Source: Paeniroseomonas aquatica (lineage in GTDB: Bacteria; Pseudomonadota; Alphaproteobacteria; Acetobacterales; Acetobacteraceae). Taken from it: 64,000 nucleotides of DNA. The first letter of the stretch is position 1. The number at the start of each line of letters is the position of its first letter. Below are positions 57,316 through 64,000 of the stretch, piece by piece. The position numbers and the translations under genes are program-made. The notes below the pieces were generated by a model. The model was not told the DNA's origin. It ran no database searches and saw only the letters and a list, made by a program, of their open reading frames with translations. Location of the stretch: positions 62,001-126,000 of the forward strand of contig NZ_JAUFPN010000197.1 in assembly GCF_030409335.1 (NCBI RefSeq), written 5' to 3'.

Positions 57316-58544
57316 CGCCGCAGGCGCCGGCCCGCAACCCGCTGCGGGAGGTCCGCAGCCTCGGCCAGGCCACGGCCCTGGCCGACGACGCGGCGGTGAC
57401 GCGGATCGTCGGCTTCCTCGACGGGCTGGTGGACCGGGGCGAGCTCGACCGGATCATCGACCCGGTACGGCCGCGGCTGCGCGGGCTGGGCACGCCGCGG
57501 CGGCTGCGCTTCGCCCGGCTGCTGTTCCTGCCGCTGGATGGCGGCATCGTCTCCGCCCAGGACTGGAGCCGCGGCGCGCCGCTGCTGCCGCGCAGCGCGC
57601 TGCGGGTGCTGGCCGATGCGGTGCAGCGGGCGATGGGGCCGGAGGGCGCGGCGATCGCGGCAACCGCCGCGCAATGCACCACCGAGGAGGCCGCGCAGGT
57701 CGCCGCCTGCGGGGCGCGGGTCTGGCCGGCCGAGGCGCGGCTGCTGCCGGAGGCGCCGCCGCCGGGCTGGGCCGAGTGCGGCCTCTCGGCCGGGGACTAC
57801 GCCGGCATCGCCGCGCTCTGCCGGCCGCTCTGGGCTGCCGGGACGGCGCTCTGGGCGGCGCTGGCCGCGGCGGCGGAGGGGCCGCCGGAGGCGCTGGCGC
57901 GGGCGGCGCTGCAGGCGGTGACGCCGGCCGGGCCGGAGGCTCTGGCCCTGGCGCTGGCGACCCTGCTGCAGCGGGCCACGGCGCCGGGGCGGCTCCTGCA
58001 GGCGGCCTCGGCCCTGCACCCGCAGGCGCGCGGGGTGGCGCAGCAGGCGCTGGACGGGATGCTGGCGGGGGCGCTGCCGCCCTTCGTCGAGCTGCGGCCG
58101 CATCAGCTCGCCGCGACGGCGCAGGCGCTGGCCGCCCAGCTGGACGACCTGGCGGAATGCCCGCTGCTGACCGGCGACCGGCCGAAGCGCCTGGCCGCCG
58201 CCCGGCAGCGGGCGGAGCTCGCCTTCCGCAGCCACTACATGGCGCTGGTGGAGCAGCACATGCTGGCGCCGGCGGCCCGGCTCGGTGCCGCGCCGCAGGT
58301 GCAGGACGCGGAGGTGGCGGCGATGGAGACCGCGGCACGGCACCTGCGGGCGCTGGAGGCGGCGGGGCGGCGGCTCGGCGGCGGCCTGCACTACGACTGG
58401 GCGACCCAGGAGATGACCCGGCGGATCGCCGCCCTGCTGCCGCCGCGGGACCGGCCCGGGGCGCTGCGGCGGATCGACCTGGCCCGCTGCCTCGAGATCC
58501 TCGCCGGGCCGGAGGTGGCGGCGGCGGCCCTGGGCCGGGGCTAG
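57312..58544 (+). CDS. Unrecognised 410-residue protein, coupled to the gene at 56131
   Basis: A 410-residue helical protein starting MTPQAPARNPLREVRSLGQA. An early segment, RRLRFARLLFLPLDGGIVSA, is the most conserved-looking part; ALAAQLDDLAECPLLTGDRP, HYMALVEQHML and GGGLHYDWATQEMTRRIAAL are other distinct stretches. No signal, membrane segment or nucleotide motif is visible. It is coupled to the preceding gene by ATGA and its TAG stop overlaps the convergent thioesterase stop as CTAG. Function unknown; with its partner it may form a complex. Confidence 0.75.
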   Translation: MTPQAPARNPLREVRSLGQATALADDAAVTRIVGFLDGLVDRGELDRIIDPVRPRLRGLGTPRRLRFARLLFLPLDGGIVSAQDWSRGAPLLPRSALRVLADAVQRAMGPEGAAIAATAAQCTTEEAAQVAACGARVWPAEARLLPEAPPPGWAECGLSAGDYAGIAALCRPLWAAGTALWAALAAAAEGPPEALARAALQAVTPAGPEALALALATLLQRATAPGRLLQAASALHPQARGVAQQALDGMLAGALPPFVELRPHQLAATAQALAAQLDDLAECPLLTGDRPKRLAAARQRAELAFRSHYMALVEQHMLAPAARLGAAPQVQDAEVAAMETAARHLRALEAAGRRLGGGLHYDWATQEMTRRIAALLPPRDRPGALRRIDLARCLEILAGPEVAAAALGRG

Positions 58545-58975
58545 TCCAGCGGCACGCCCTGCCGGTCGCCGCTGCCGGCGCGGTAGCGGTGGGTGGAGGC
58601 GCCGAAGGCGACGAGCGTGCCGGCCTCGTCGAAGACCTCGGTGCGGGCGAAGAAGACGTTGCGGCCGGCGGTCATCACCCGACCCTCGGCGGAAAGCCGC
58701 AGGCCGATGCGGGCCTGGCCGGTGAAGCGGCAGTCGAGGTCGAGCGTCACCGCCCGGCGGACCCGGCCGGGGAAGGGGCAATAGAGTCCGGCGAAGGCTG
58801 CCGCCTGGTCGATCATCGAGAGCAGCACGCCGCCATGGACGATGCCGGAGCGGTTGGCGTGGTGCTCGACGGTGTCGCAGACGAGCCGGGCGAAGCCGTC
58901 CTCCCAGGCGGCGACGGTGACGCCGAGGTGGCGGTGGTAGGGGCTGTCGGAATTGGGGAAGTCCGGGGTTTCCAT
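58541..58975 (-). CDS. PaaI-type hotdog thioesterase
   Basis: A 144-residue hotdog-fold protein. HHANRSGIVHGGVLLSMIDQ contains the GxxHGG motif and Asp of PaaI-like thioesterases; DLDCRFTGQARIGLRLSAEG is the second half. It would hydrolyse an acyl-CoA in the cytoplasm. Its start at 58975 is 42 bases after the motA stop on the same strand, so it may be read with motAB. Its stop overlaps the convergent unknown gene by four bases. Confidence 0.85.
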   Translation of the reverse strand: METPDFPNSDSPYHRHLGVTVAAWEDGFARLVCDTVEHHANRSGIVHGGVLLSMIDQAAAFAGLYCPFPGRVRRAVTLDLDCRFTGQARIGLRLSAEGRVMTAGRNVFFARTEVFDEAGTLVAFGASTHRYRAGSGDRQGVPLD

Positions 58976-59016
58976 CGCGGATGCCTGCCGGGCGGCGGCG
59001 GGCGCGTCAAGCGGCC

Positions 59017-59880
59017 TCAGATCTGGATGTCCTGCAGCGCCGCCTCGAGCTCCTGGAAGCTCGGCATGGAGTGGCTGGGCGCCGCCTTGCGCCCGGCCTC
59101 GACCGCGACCTGCGGGGCGTTGCCGTGCAGGTGGGAGACGATGACGGCGCGGATGACCTCGTAGAATTTGCAGTCCTCGTCGACCACGCCCTTCAGCCGC
59201 GCGGCCATGGGGCCCATCATGCCGTAGGCGAGCAGGATGCCGAGGAAGGTGCCGACCAGGGCGCCGCCGATCATGCCGCCGAGGACCGAGGGCGGCTGGT
59301 CGATGCTGGCCATGGTCTTGATGACGCCGAGCACGGCGGCGACGATGCCGAGCGCCGGCAGCGCGTCGGCGATGGCCTGCAGCGCGTGCGAGGCGTGCAT
59401 CTCCTCGACCGCGACCTTCTTCAGCTCCTTCGACATGATGTCCTCGATCTGGTGCGGGTCGTCGGCGTTCATGCCCACCATCCGCAGGTAGTCGCAGATC
59501 ATCAGCGTCGCGGCCTTGTCCTTGGCGATCTTGGGGAATTTCTGGAAGGCGGCGCTCTCCTCCGGCTTCTCGATGTGCGGCTCGAGCGCCATGGCGCCCT
59601 TCGACTGGGCGAGCCGGACGAAGTAGTAGAGCAGGGTCAGCAGCTCGACGTATTCGTGCTTGTGGAAGCGGCAGCCCTTGACGATCTTGCCGAAGCCGCC
59701 GAGCACGTGCTTGATGTCGTGCACGCTGTTCGACATGACGAAGGCGCCGATCGCCGCGCCGCCGATGGTGATCATCTCGTGCGGCAGCGAATGCAGGATG
59801 ATGTCGAACTTGCCGCCGGCCATGACATAGCCGCCGAAGACGCAGCCCAGCAGGAAGACCAGGCCGCCGATCGTGGTCAT
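59017..59880 (-). CDS. motA: Flagellar motor stator protein MotA
   Basis: A 287-residue inner-membrane protein with four helices: GGLVFLLGCVFGGYVMAG, LPHEMITIGGAAIGAFVMS, ADALPALGIVAAVLGVIKTM and VGTFLGILLAYGMMGPMAARL. The cytoplasmic loop between the second and third helices holds charged residues (LAQSKGAMALEPHIEKPEES) that meet FliG. The two Pro in the last two helices (ALPALG, GMMGPM) are the stator prolines. It conducts protons with MotB. It overlaps motB by ATGA. Confidence 0.95.
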   Translation of the reverse strand: MTTIGGLVFLLGCVFGGYVMAGGKFDIILHSLPHEMITIGGAAIGAFVMSNSVHDIKHVLGGFGKIVKGCRFHKHEYVELLTLLYYFVRLAQSKGAMALEPHIEKPEESAAFQKFPKIAKDKAATLMICDYLRMVGMNADDPHQIEDIMSKELKKVAVEEMHASHALQAIADALPALGIVAAVLGVIKTMASIDQPPSVLGGMIGGALVGTFLGILLAYGMMGPMAARLKGVVDEDCKFYEVIRAVIVSHLHGNAPQVAVEAGRKAAPSHSMPSFQELEAALQDIQI

Positions 59881-60893
59881 GGGGCGGCGCTCTCCGGCAG
59901 GGCGCGCAGCAGGGTGATGGCGACGCGGCGGTTGGCCGGGTTGGTGGGCTCGTCCGGCAGCAGCAGGCTGCGGTCGGCATGGCCGGTGACGCTGCTGAGC
60001 CGGCCCTCGGCGATGCCGCCCTCGACCATGATGCGGCGGACCGCATTGGCGCGGTCGGCCGAGAGTTCCCAGTTGCTGCGGTCCTGGCCGCGGAAGGGCG
60101 TCGCGTCGGTATGGCCGGCGATTGCCAGGGCATTGGGCAGGCGGGCGGCGATGCCGATCACCTTCTGCAGCAGCGCCCGGGCGCGCTCGTTCGGGGCGGT
60201 GCCGCCGATCGGGAACATCGGCCGGCGCTCGGCATCGAGCAGCTGGATGCGCAGCCCCTCCGGCACCTGCTCCACCACCAGCTGGCGGGCGAGCTCGGCC
60301 AGGGCCGGGTCGTCGCGGACCGCGGCGCGGATATCCTCGGCGGCGCGGTCGAAGGCCTGGCGCTCACGCCGGGCCAGCTCGGCGCGGAGCTCGCCGTCGG
60401 GGATGGCGGCGGGGTTCAGTTCGGCGGGCTGGCCGGGCTGGGCCGCGGCCTCGGTCCCGGGGGAGGGGGGCAGGGCGGCGGGTGCGGAGGTGGCCTCGGC
60501 CGGCGGGCGGCCGGGGTCGGCCTGGCCCTCGGGCGGGGCCTCGCCCTCCTCGTCGAGGTCGAGCCGGACCGGGGCGGGGCCGCGCTCCACCCGGATGGCG
60601 CCCTCGTCGGAGACGGCGGTGCCTTCGGAATTCGGGGTGCGGCCGCCGAAGGGCTGGCCGCTGCCGGAGGCGGCGCGGGCCAGCACGTTGCTCGGGGAGA
60701 AGTAGTCGGCCAGGCCGCGGCGCTGTTCCTCCGAGGTGGCGTTGAGCAGCCACATCAGCAGGAAGAAGGCCATCATGGCGGTGACGAAATCGGCATAGGC
60801 GACCTTCCAGGCGCCGCCATGGTGCCCGGCCTCACCGCCTTCCTCCCGCTTGATGACGATGGTGACGCCCGCGTTCTTGCCCTTGCCTGCCAT
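59877..60893 (-). CDS. motB: Flagellar motor stator protein MotB
   Basis: A 338-residue protein. A basic tail (GVTIVIKREEGGEAGHHGGA) is followed by the single helix WKVAYADFVTAMMAFFLLMW with the proton-binding Asp in YADF. A Pro/Ala/Glu-rich linker of about 100 residues leads to the OmpA-like peptidoglycan domain (GHTDATPFRGQDRSNWELSA, DRANAVRRIMVEG). Start at 60893 is chosen for GGAG nine bases upstream and MAGKGKN. It forms the stator with MotA. No other flagellar genes are in view. Confidence 0.95.
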   Translation of the reverse strand: MAGKGKNAGVTIVIKREEGGEAGHHGGAWKVAYADFVTAMMAFFLLMWLLNATSEEQRRGLADYFSPSNVLARAASGSGQPFGGRTPNSEGTAVSDEGAIRVERGPAPVRLDLDEEGEAPPEGQADPGRPPAEATSAPAALPPSPGTEAAAQPGQPAELNPAAIPDGELRAELARRERQAFDRAAEDIRAAVRDDPALAELARQLVVEQVPEGLRIQLLDAERRPMFPIGGTAPNERARALLQKVIGIAARLPNALAIAGHTDATPFRGQDRSNWELSADRANAVRRIMVEGGIAEGRLSSVTGHADRSLLLPDEPTNPANRRVAITLLRALPESAAP

Positions 60894-60995
60894 GCCCACC
60901 CGCTCCGAGGCCGGCATTCTGCCGGGGGAGGGCTTAAGGCGGGGCTAAGCCGCGGCGGTGGCCCGGGAACAGCCTGGAAGGGAGGCAGGCTGCCC

Positions 60996-61019
60996 GGTGG
61001 CTGGGCAGGTGGCTGGGCA
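60996..61019. repeat. 12-bp tandem duplication upstream of the ABC importer
   Basis: GGTGGCTGGGCA occurs twice in direct succession (60996-61007 and 61008-61019) in the 250-base divergent gap between motB and the substrate-binding protein gene. The gap holds no gene and no clear promoter; it is GC-rich with several CCGG-type runs. Confidence 0.8.
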
Positions 61020-61143
61020 GGTCCGGCCCGGCCCGGCCGGCCCGGGCCCGTGCCGGGGGTCGCCCGGCGGCCGCGGCGGCGGATGGCACGGGCCTTGCCA
61101 ACCTGCGGCCCGCCACCCCTCCGCCTGCCGGGAAGAAACCGCC

Positions 61144-62799
61144 ATGCCTGCCTCCGCCATGACGACACGTGCCACCGCCACGGGCGCCCCGACGCCGGGC
61201 CGCCGCCTGCTGGCGGCCTGCGGCCTGCTGGCGCTGCTGGCCGGCCCGGCCCATGCCCAGGGGACCATCCGCATCGGCATGACCGCGGCCGATATCCCGC
61301 TCACCCATGGCCAGCCGGACCAGGGCTTCGAGGGCAACCGCTTCACCGGCATCCCGCTGTACGACGCGCTGACCGCCTGGGACCTCTCGGCCGCCGACCG
61401 CCCCTCCGCCGTCATCCCGGGCCTCGCCACCGAATGGGCGGTGGACGCGGCGGACAAGACCCGCTGGGTCTTCAGGCTGCGCCCGGGCGTCGTCTTCCAC
61501 GACGGCAGCCCCTTCAACGCCGATGCGGTGGTCTGGAACGTGCGGAAGGTGCTGGACCGCGAGGCGCCGCACTACGACCCGCGCCAGGTCGGGCTGACCG
61601 CGACGCGCATGCCGGCGCTGCGCCGGGCCGAGAAGATCGACGACCTCACCGTGGCGCTGATCACCAGCGAGCCGGACAGCCTGCTGCCGATCAACCTGAC
61701 CAACCTCTTCATGGCGAGCCCCACCCAGTGGGAGAAGCACCGCGCCGCCAGCCCCAATGCCGAGACCGCCTGGAACACCTTCGCCCGCGAGCCCGCCGGC
61801 ACCGGCCCCTTCAAGCTGACCCGCTTCGTCGCGCGCGAGCGGGTGGAGATGGTCCGCAACGACGCCTATTGGGGCACCAAGGCGAAGGCCGACCGCATCG
61901 TGCTGCTGCCGATCCCGGAGGCCAATGCCCGCACCGCGGCGCTGCTCTCGGGCCAGGTCGACTGGATCGAGGCGCCGGCGCCCGATACCGTGCCGCAGCT
62001 CCGCAGCCGGCAGATGGTCATCACCCAGAACCTGCAGCCGCATGTCTGGCCCTGGCAGCCCTGCTTCACCGCCGGCAACCCCATGGCCGATGTCCGGGTG
62101 CGGAAGGCGCTGAACCTCGCCATCGACCGCGAGGGGCTGAAGCAGCTGCTCGGCGGCTTCATGGTGGCCCCCGTGGGCACCGTGGCGCCGGGGCATCCCT
62201 GGTGGGGCAACCCGAGCTTCCAGATCCGCACCGACAAGGCCGAGGCGCGGCGCCTGCTGGCCGAGGCGGGCTACACCGCGCAGCGGCCGCTGACGCTGAA
62301 AATCCAGATCAGCGCCTCCGGCTCCGGCCAGATGCAGCCGCTGCCGATGAACGAGTTCCTGCAGCAGGACCTGAAGCAGGTCGGCGTCAACATCGAGTTC
62401 GACGTGGTGGACTGGAACACGCTGTTCACCAACTGGCGGCAGGGCTGCCAGGCGGCCTCGGCGCGCGGCGCGCATGCGACCAATGTGTCCTTCGCCGCCA
62501 TGGACCCCTTCTTCGCCATGGTCCGCTTCTGGGACAGCCGGATGGCGCCGCCGGTCTCGAACAACTGGGGCCATTTCAGCGACCCGCGCTTCGACGCGAT
62601 GATCCGCGAGGCGCGCAGCACCTTCGACCCCGCGGCGCGCGATGCGGCATTGGCGAAGCTGCACGCGGCCGGGGTGGACGAGGCGCTGTTCATCTGGATC
62701 GCGCATGACGTCTCGCCACGGGCGATGACGCCGCGCATTCGCGGCTATGTCCAGCCGCAGAGCTGGTTCGTCGACCTGCGGCTGCCTTATGTCCAGTAA
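61144..62799 (+). CDS. ABC transporter substrate-binding protein, family 5 (peptide/nickel type)
   Basis: A 551-residue periplasmic receptor of the DppA/OppA/SBP_bac_5 type. The signal peptide is GRRLLAACGLLALLAGPAHA. Core motifs: GIPLYDALTAWDL, VFRLRPGVVFHDGSPFNADA, TGPFKLTRFVARERVEMVRN, VRKALNLAIDREGLKQLLGG and LPMNEFLQQDLKQVGVNIEF. GGGAAGAAACC precedes the ATG at 61144. It is followed after 18 bases by the first permease gene, so the importer is a classical operon. The substrate could be a peptide, opine or a glycoside-type solute; not decidable. Confidence 0.9.
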   Translation: MPASAMTTRATATGAPTPGRRLLAACGLLALLAGPAHAQGTIRIGMTAADIPLTHGQPDQGFEGNRFTGIPLYDALTAWDLSAADRPSAVIPGLATEWAVDAADKTRWVFRLRPGVVFHDGSPFNADAVVWNVRKVLDREAPHYDPRQVGLTATRMPALRRAEKIDDLTVALITSEPDSLLPINLTNLFMASPTQWEKHRAASPNAETAWNTFAREPAGTGPFKLTRFVARERVEMVRNDAYWGTKAKADRIVLLPIPEANARTAALLSGQVDWIEAPAPDTVPQLRSRQMVITQNLQPHVWPWQPCFTAGNPMADVRVRKALNLAIDREGLKQLLGGFMVAPVGTVAPGHPWWGNPSFQIRTDKAEARRLLAEAGYTAQRPLTLKIQISASGSGQMQPLPMNEFLQQDLKQVGVNIEFDVVDWNTLFTNWRQGCQAASARGAHATNVSFAAMDPFFAMVRFWDSRMAPPVSNNWGHFSDPRFDAMIREARSTFDPAARDAALAKLHAAGVDEALFIWIAHDVSPRAMTPRIRGYVQPQSWFVDLRLPYVQ

Positions 62800-62817
62800 C
62801 CCGATTGGGATGATCGC

Positions 62818-63771
62818 ATGATCCTCTATCTGCTGCGGCGCATCGTCTATGCGATCCCCATTGCGCTGGCGGTGGGCTTCGTCTGCTTCATGCTGGTGCA
62901 GATCGCGCCGGGCGACCCGATCAACGCCATCGTCCCGCCGGATGCGCCGGCCGACGTGGTCGAGCAGGTGCGCAAGGACTACGGCCTCGACAAGCCGCTG
63001 CCGGTGCAATTCGCGCTCTGGCTGTCGAAGGTGGTGGTGGGCGACCTCGGGCGGTCGCTGGCGACCGGGCGGCCAGTGTGGTCGGATTTGCGGACGGCGA
63101 TCGCCAATACCCTGACCCTGGCCTTTACCGCCTCCTCGCTCGGCTTCATCCTGGGCTGCGTGCTGGGGGGGCTGGCGGGGACCTTCCGCGGCACCTTCAT
63201 CGACCGGACGGCGGTGGGCGTGGCGGTGGCCGGCGTCTCGGTGCCGCACTACTGGCTCGGCATGGTGATGGTGGTGATCTTCTCGGTGCAGCTCAACTGG
63301 CTGCCGGCGATGGGGGCGGGGCCGGGCGGCTCCTCCGACTGGGCCTGGGACTGGGACCACATGAAGCACCTCGTGCTGCCGGCGGTGACGCTCTCGGTCA
63401 TCCCGATGGGCATCGTGACGCGCACCGTGCGCGGCATCGTGGCCGAGATCATGAACCAGGAGTTCATCACCGCGCTGCGCGGCAAGGGGCTGACGCGCTC
63501 GGGCGTCTTCTTCCACGTGGTGAAGAACGCGGCGCCGAATGCGCTGGCCGTCATGGGGCTGCAGCTCGGCTACCTCATGGGCGGGTCGATCCTGGTGGAG
63601 ACGGTCTTCTCCTGGCCGGGGACGGGGCTGCTGCTGAACAGCGCCATCTTCCAGCGCGACCTGCCGGTGCTGCAGGGGACCATCCTGGTGCTGGCGATGT
63701 TCTTCGTCGCGCTGAACCTGCTGGTCGACCTCGTGCAGACCGCCCTCGATCCCCGGATAAAGCGCGCCTGA
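62818..63771 (+). CDS. ABC transporter permease (DppB/OppB type)
   Basis: A 317-residue inner-membrane permease. MILYLLRRIVYAIPIALAVG is the family start, RKDYGLDKPLPVQFALWLSK the following periplasmic segment, and EFITALRGKGLTRSGVFFHV with VVKNAAPNAL is the EAA loop that docks the ATPase. YLMGGSILVETVFSWPGTGL and DLVQTALDPRIKRA complete it. It forms the first half of the pore with the gene at 63786, 15 bases downstream. Confidence 0.95.
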   Translation: MILYLLRRIVYAIPIALAVGFVCFMLVQIAPGDPINAIVPPDAPADVVEQVRKDYGLDKPLPVQFALWLSKVVVGDLGRSLATGRPVWSDLRTAIANTLTLAFTASSLGFILGCVLGGLAGTFRGTFIDRTAVGVAVAGVSVPHYWLGMVMVVIFSVQLNWLPAMGAGPGGSSDWAWDWDHMKHLVLPAVTLSVIPMGIVTRTVRGIVAEIMNQEFITALRGKGLTRSGVFFHVVKNAAPNALAVMGLQLGYLMGGSILVETVFSWPGTGLLLNSAIFQRDLPVLQGTILVLAMFFVALNLLVDLVQTALDPRIKRA

Positions 63772-63785
63772 GGAGGGCCTGAGCG

Positions 63786-64000
63786 ATGAGTACAGCGACA
63801 ACTCCGACGGCTGCGGAAGCCGAACTCGCGGTCCAGTCCCGCCAGGCCGAGACGAAGTCCCTCGGCTACTGGGCCGGCGTCTTCAAGCGCGTGCGGCGGG
63901 ACCCGGTCACCATCGTCTGCGGCGCGCTGCTGCTGCTGATGCTGCTGGCGATCGTCTTCGCGCCGCTGATCGCGCCGCACGACCCCTACCAGGGCAGCAT
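63786..64000 (+). CDS. ABC transporter permease (DppC/OppC type), 5' part only
   Basis: The window ends after about 71 codons. The visible N-terminus MSTATTPTAAEAELAVQSRQ leads to KSLGYWAGVFKRVRRDPVTI and the first helix VCGALLLLMLLAIVFAPLIA with PHDPYQG, a DppC/OppC hallmark. It should pair with the DppB-type permease upstream. The ATPase genes, if any, lie beyond the edge. Confidence 0.9.
   Translation, partial: MSTATTPTAAEAELAVQSRQAETKSLGYWAGVFKRVRRDPVTIVCGALLLLMLLAIVFAPLIAPHDPYQGS

Noticed and set aside
60934-63801. A 955-codon reverse-strand open frame opposite the ABC importer
   Set aside because: Antisense of genes with firm motifs on the + strand; composition rich in His/Arg/Gly/Ala without domains.

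Overview
The window is very GC-rich (about 70 percent or more by eye) with tightly packed genes, many start/stop overlaps (ATGA, TGATG, GTGA) and strong GC at third codon positions. The order fabD-fabG-acpP-fabF-mltG, an MmcB-type nuclease, and eight tripartite-tricarboxylate (TTT/Bug) periplasmic receptors in 64 kb point to an alphaproteobacterium, most likely an acetic-acid-bacteria relative of the Roseomonas type (Acetobacteraceae). This assignment is inference from gene content. I see no tRNA, rRNA, CRISPR array, transposase or prophage.

Left part (1-15.5 kb): the 5' end of an N,N-dimethylformamidase-like gene leaves the window and is divergent from an acyl-CoA dehydrogenase. A long secreted repeat protein follows (five N-terminal 35-38-residue repeats, a Calx-beta-like domain, RTX-like Gly/Asp repeats, a bluetail-like end). 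A leftward block then carries three tandem Bug receptors, a glutathione-dependent formaldehyde dehydrogenase, a SnoaL-like protein and a PoxB-like ThDP enzyme, followed by DUF3597 and a coupled DUF1028/amidohydrolase pair with another Bug receptor.

Middle (15.5-44.2 kb): two coupled membrane glycosyltransferase-like genes, an MFS exporter with an extra C-terminal domain, and a TGATG-linked chain phbB region-YCII-CMD-SGNH. Then come a Bug receptor with a cupin, DUF3750, a glycine-zipper lipoprotein, and argE divergent from an operon of a threonine-synthase-like enzyme, an M81 peptidase and a D-threonine-aldolase-like enzyme. Next are a small basic protein gene with its own terminator, a DctA-type carrier, a RidA-like/ferredoxin/CCG/MFS module, a YghU-type glutathione transferase, a second trio of overlapping Bug receptors, a TRIC-family protein, a PepSY membrane protein and a histidine kinase/receiver pair.

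Right part (44.2-64 kb): the fatty-acid cluster ending in mltG, a tiny lipoprotein gene beside a phased AT-rich repeat, a LolD/YbbA-type ATPase divergent from and overlapping tesA, thpR, a copper-handling operon (DUF2946-like, YcnI, an unknown secreted protein, PCuAC) with a trypsin-like protease, a zinicin-like metallopeptidase, PCD, an Rrf2 regulator, mmcB, two large unrecognised coupled genes, a thioesterase, motAB, and the start of a peptide/nickel-type ABC importer that runs off the right edge.

The most unusual points are two genes (mltG and the trypsin-like protease) whose only workable start is CTG, the 10-nt-phased ATTGAG repeat, a CTAGAGC-bounded element that supplies the stop codons of two convergent genes, and an unknown secreted protein inside the copper operon. 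Only the fatty-acid cluster, the chromosomal housekeeping genes and the transport modules have firm functions; substrates of the Bug receptors and the carriers cannot be read from sequence.
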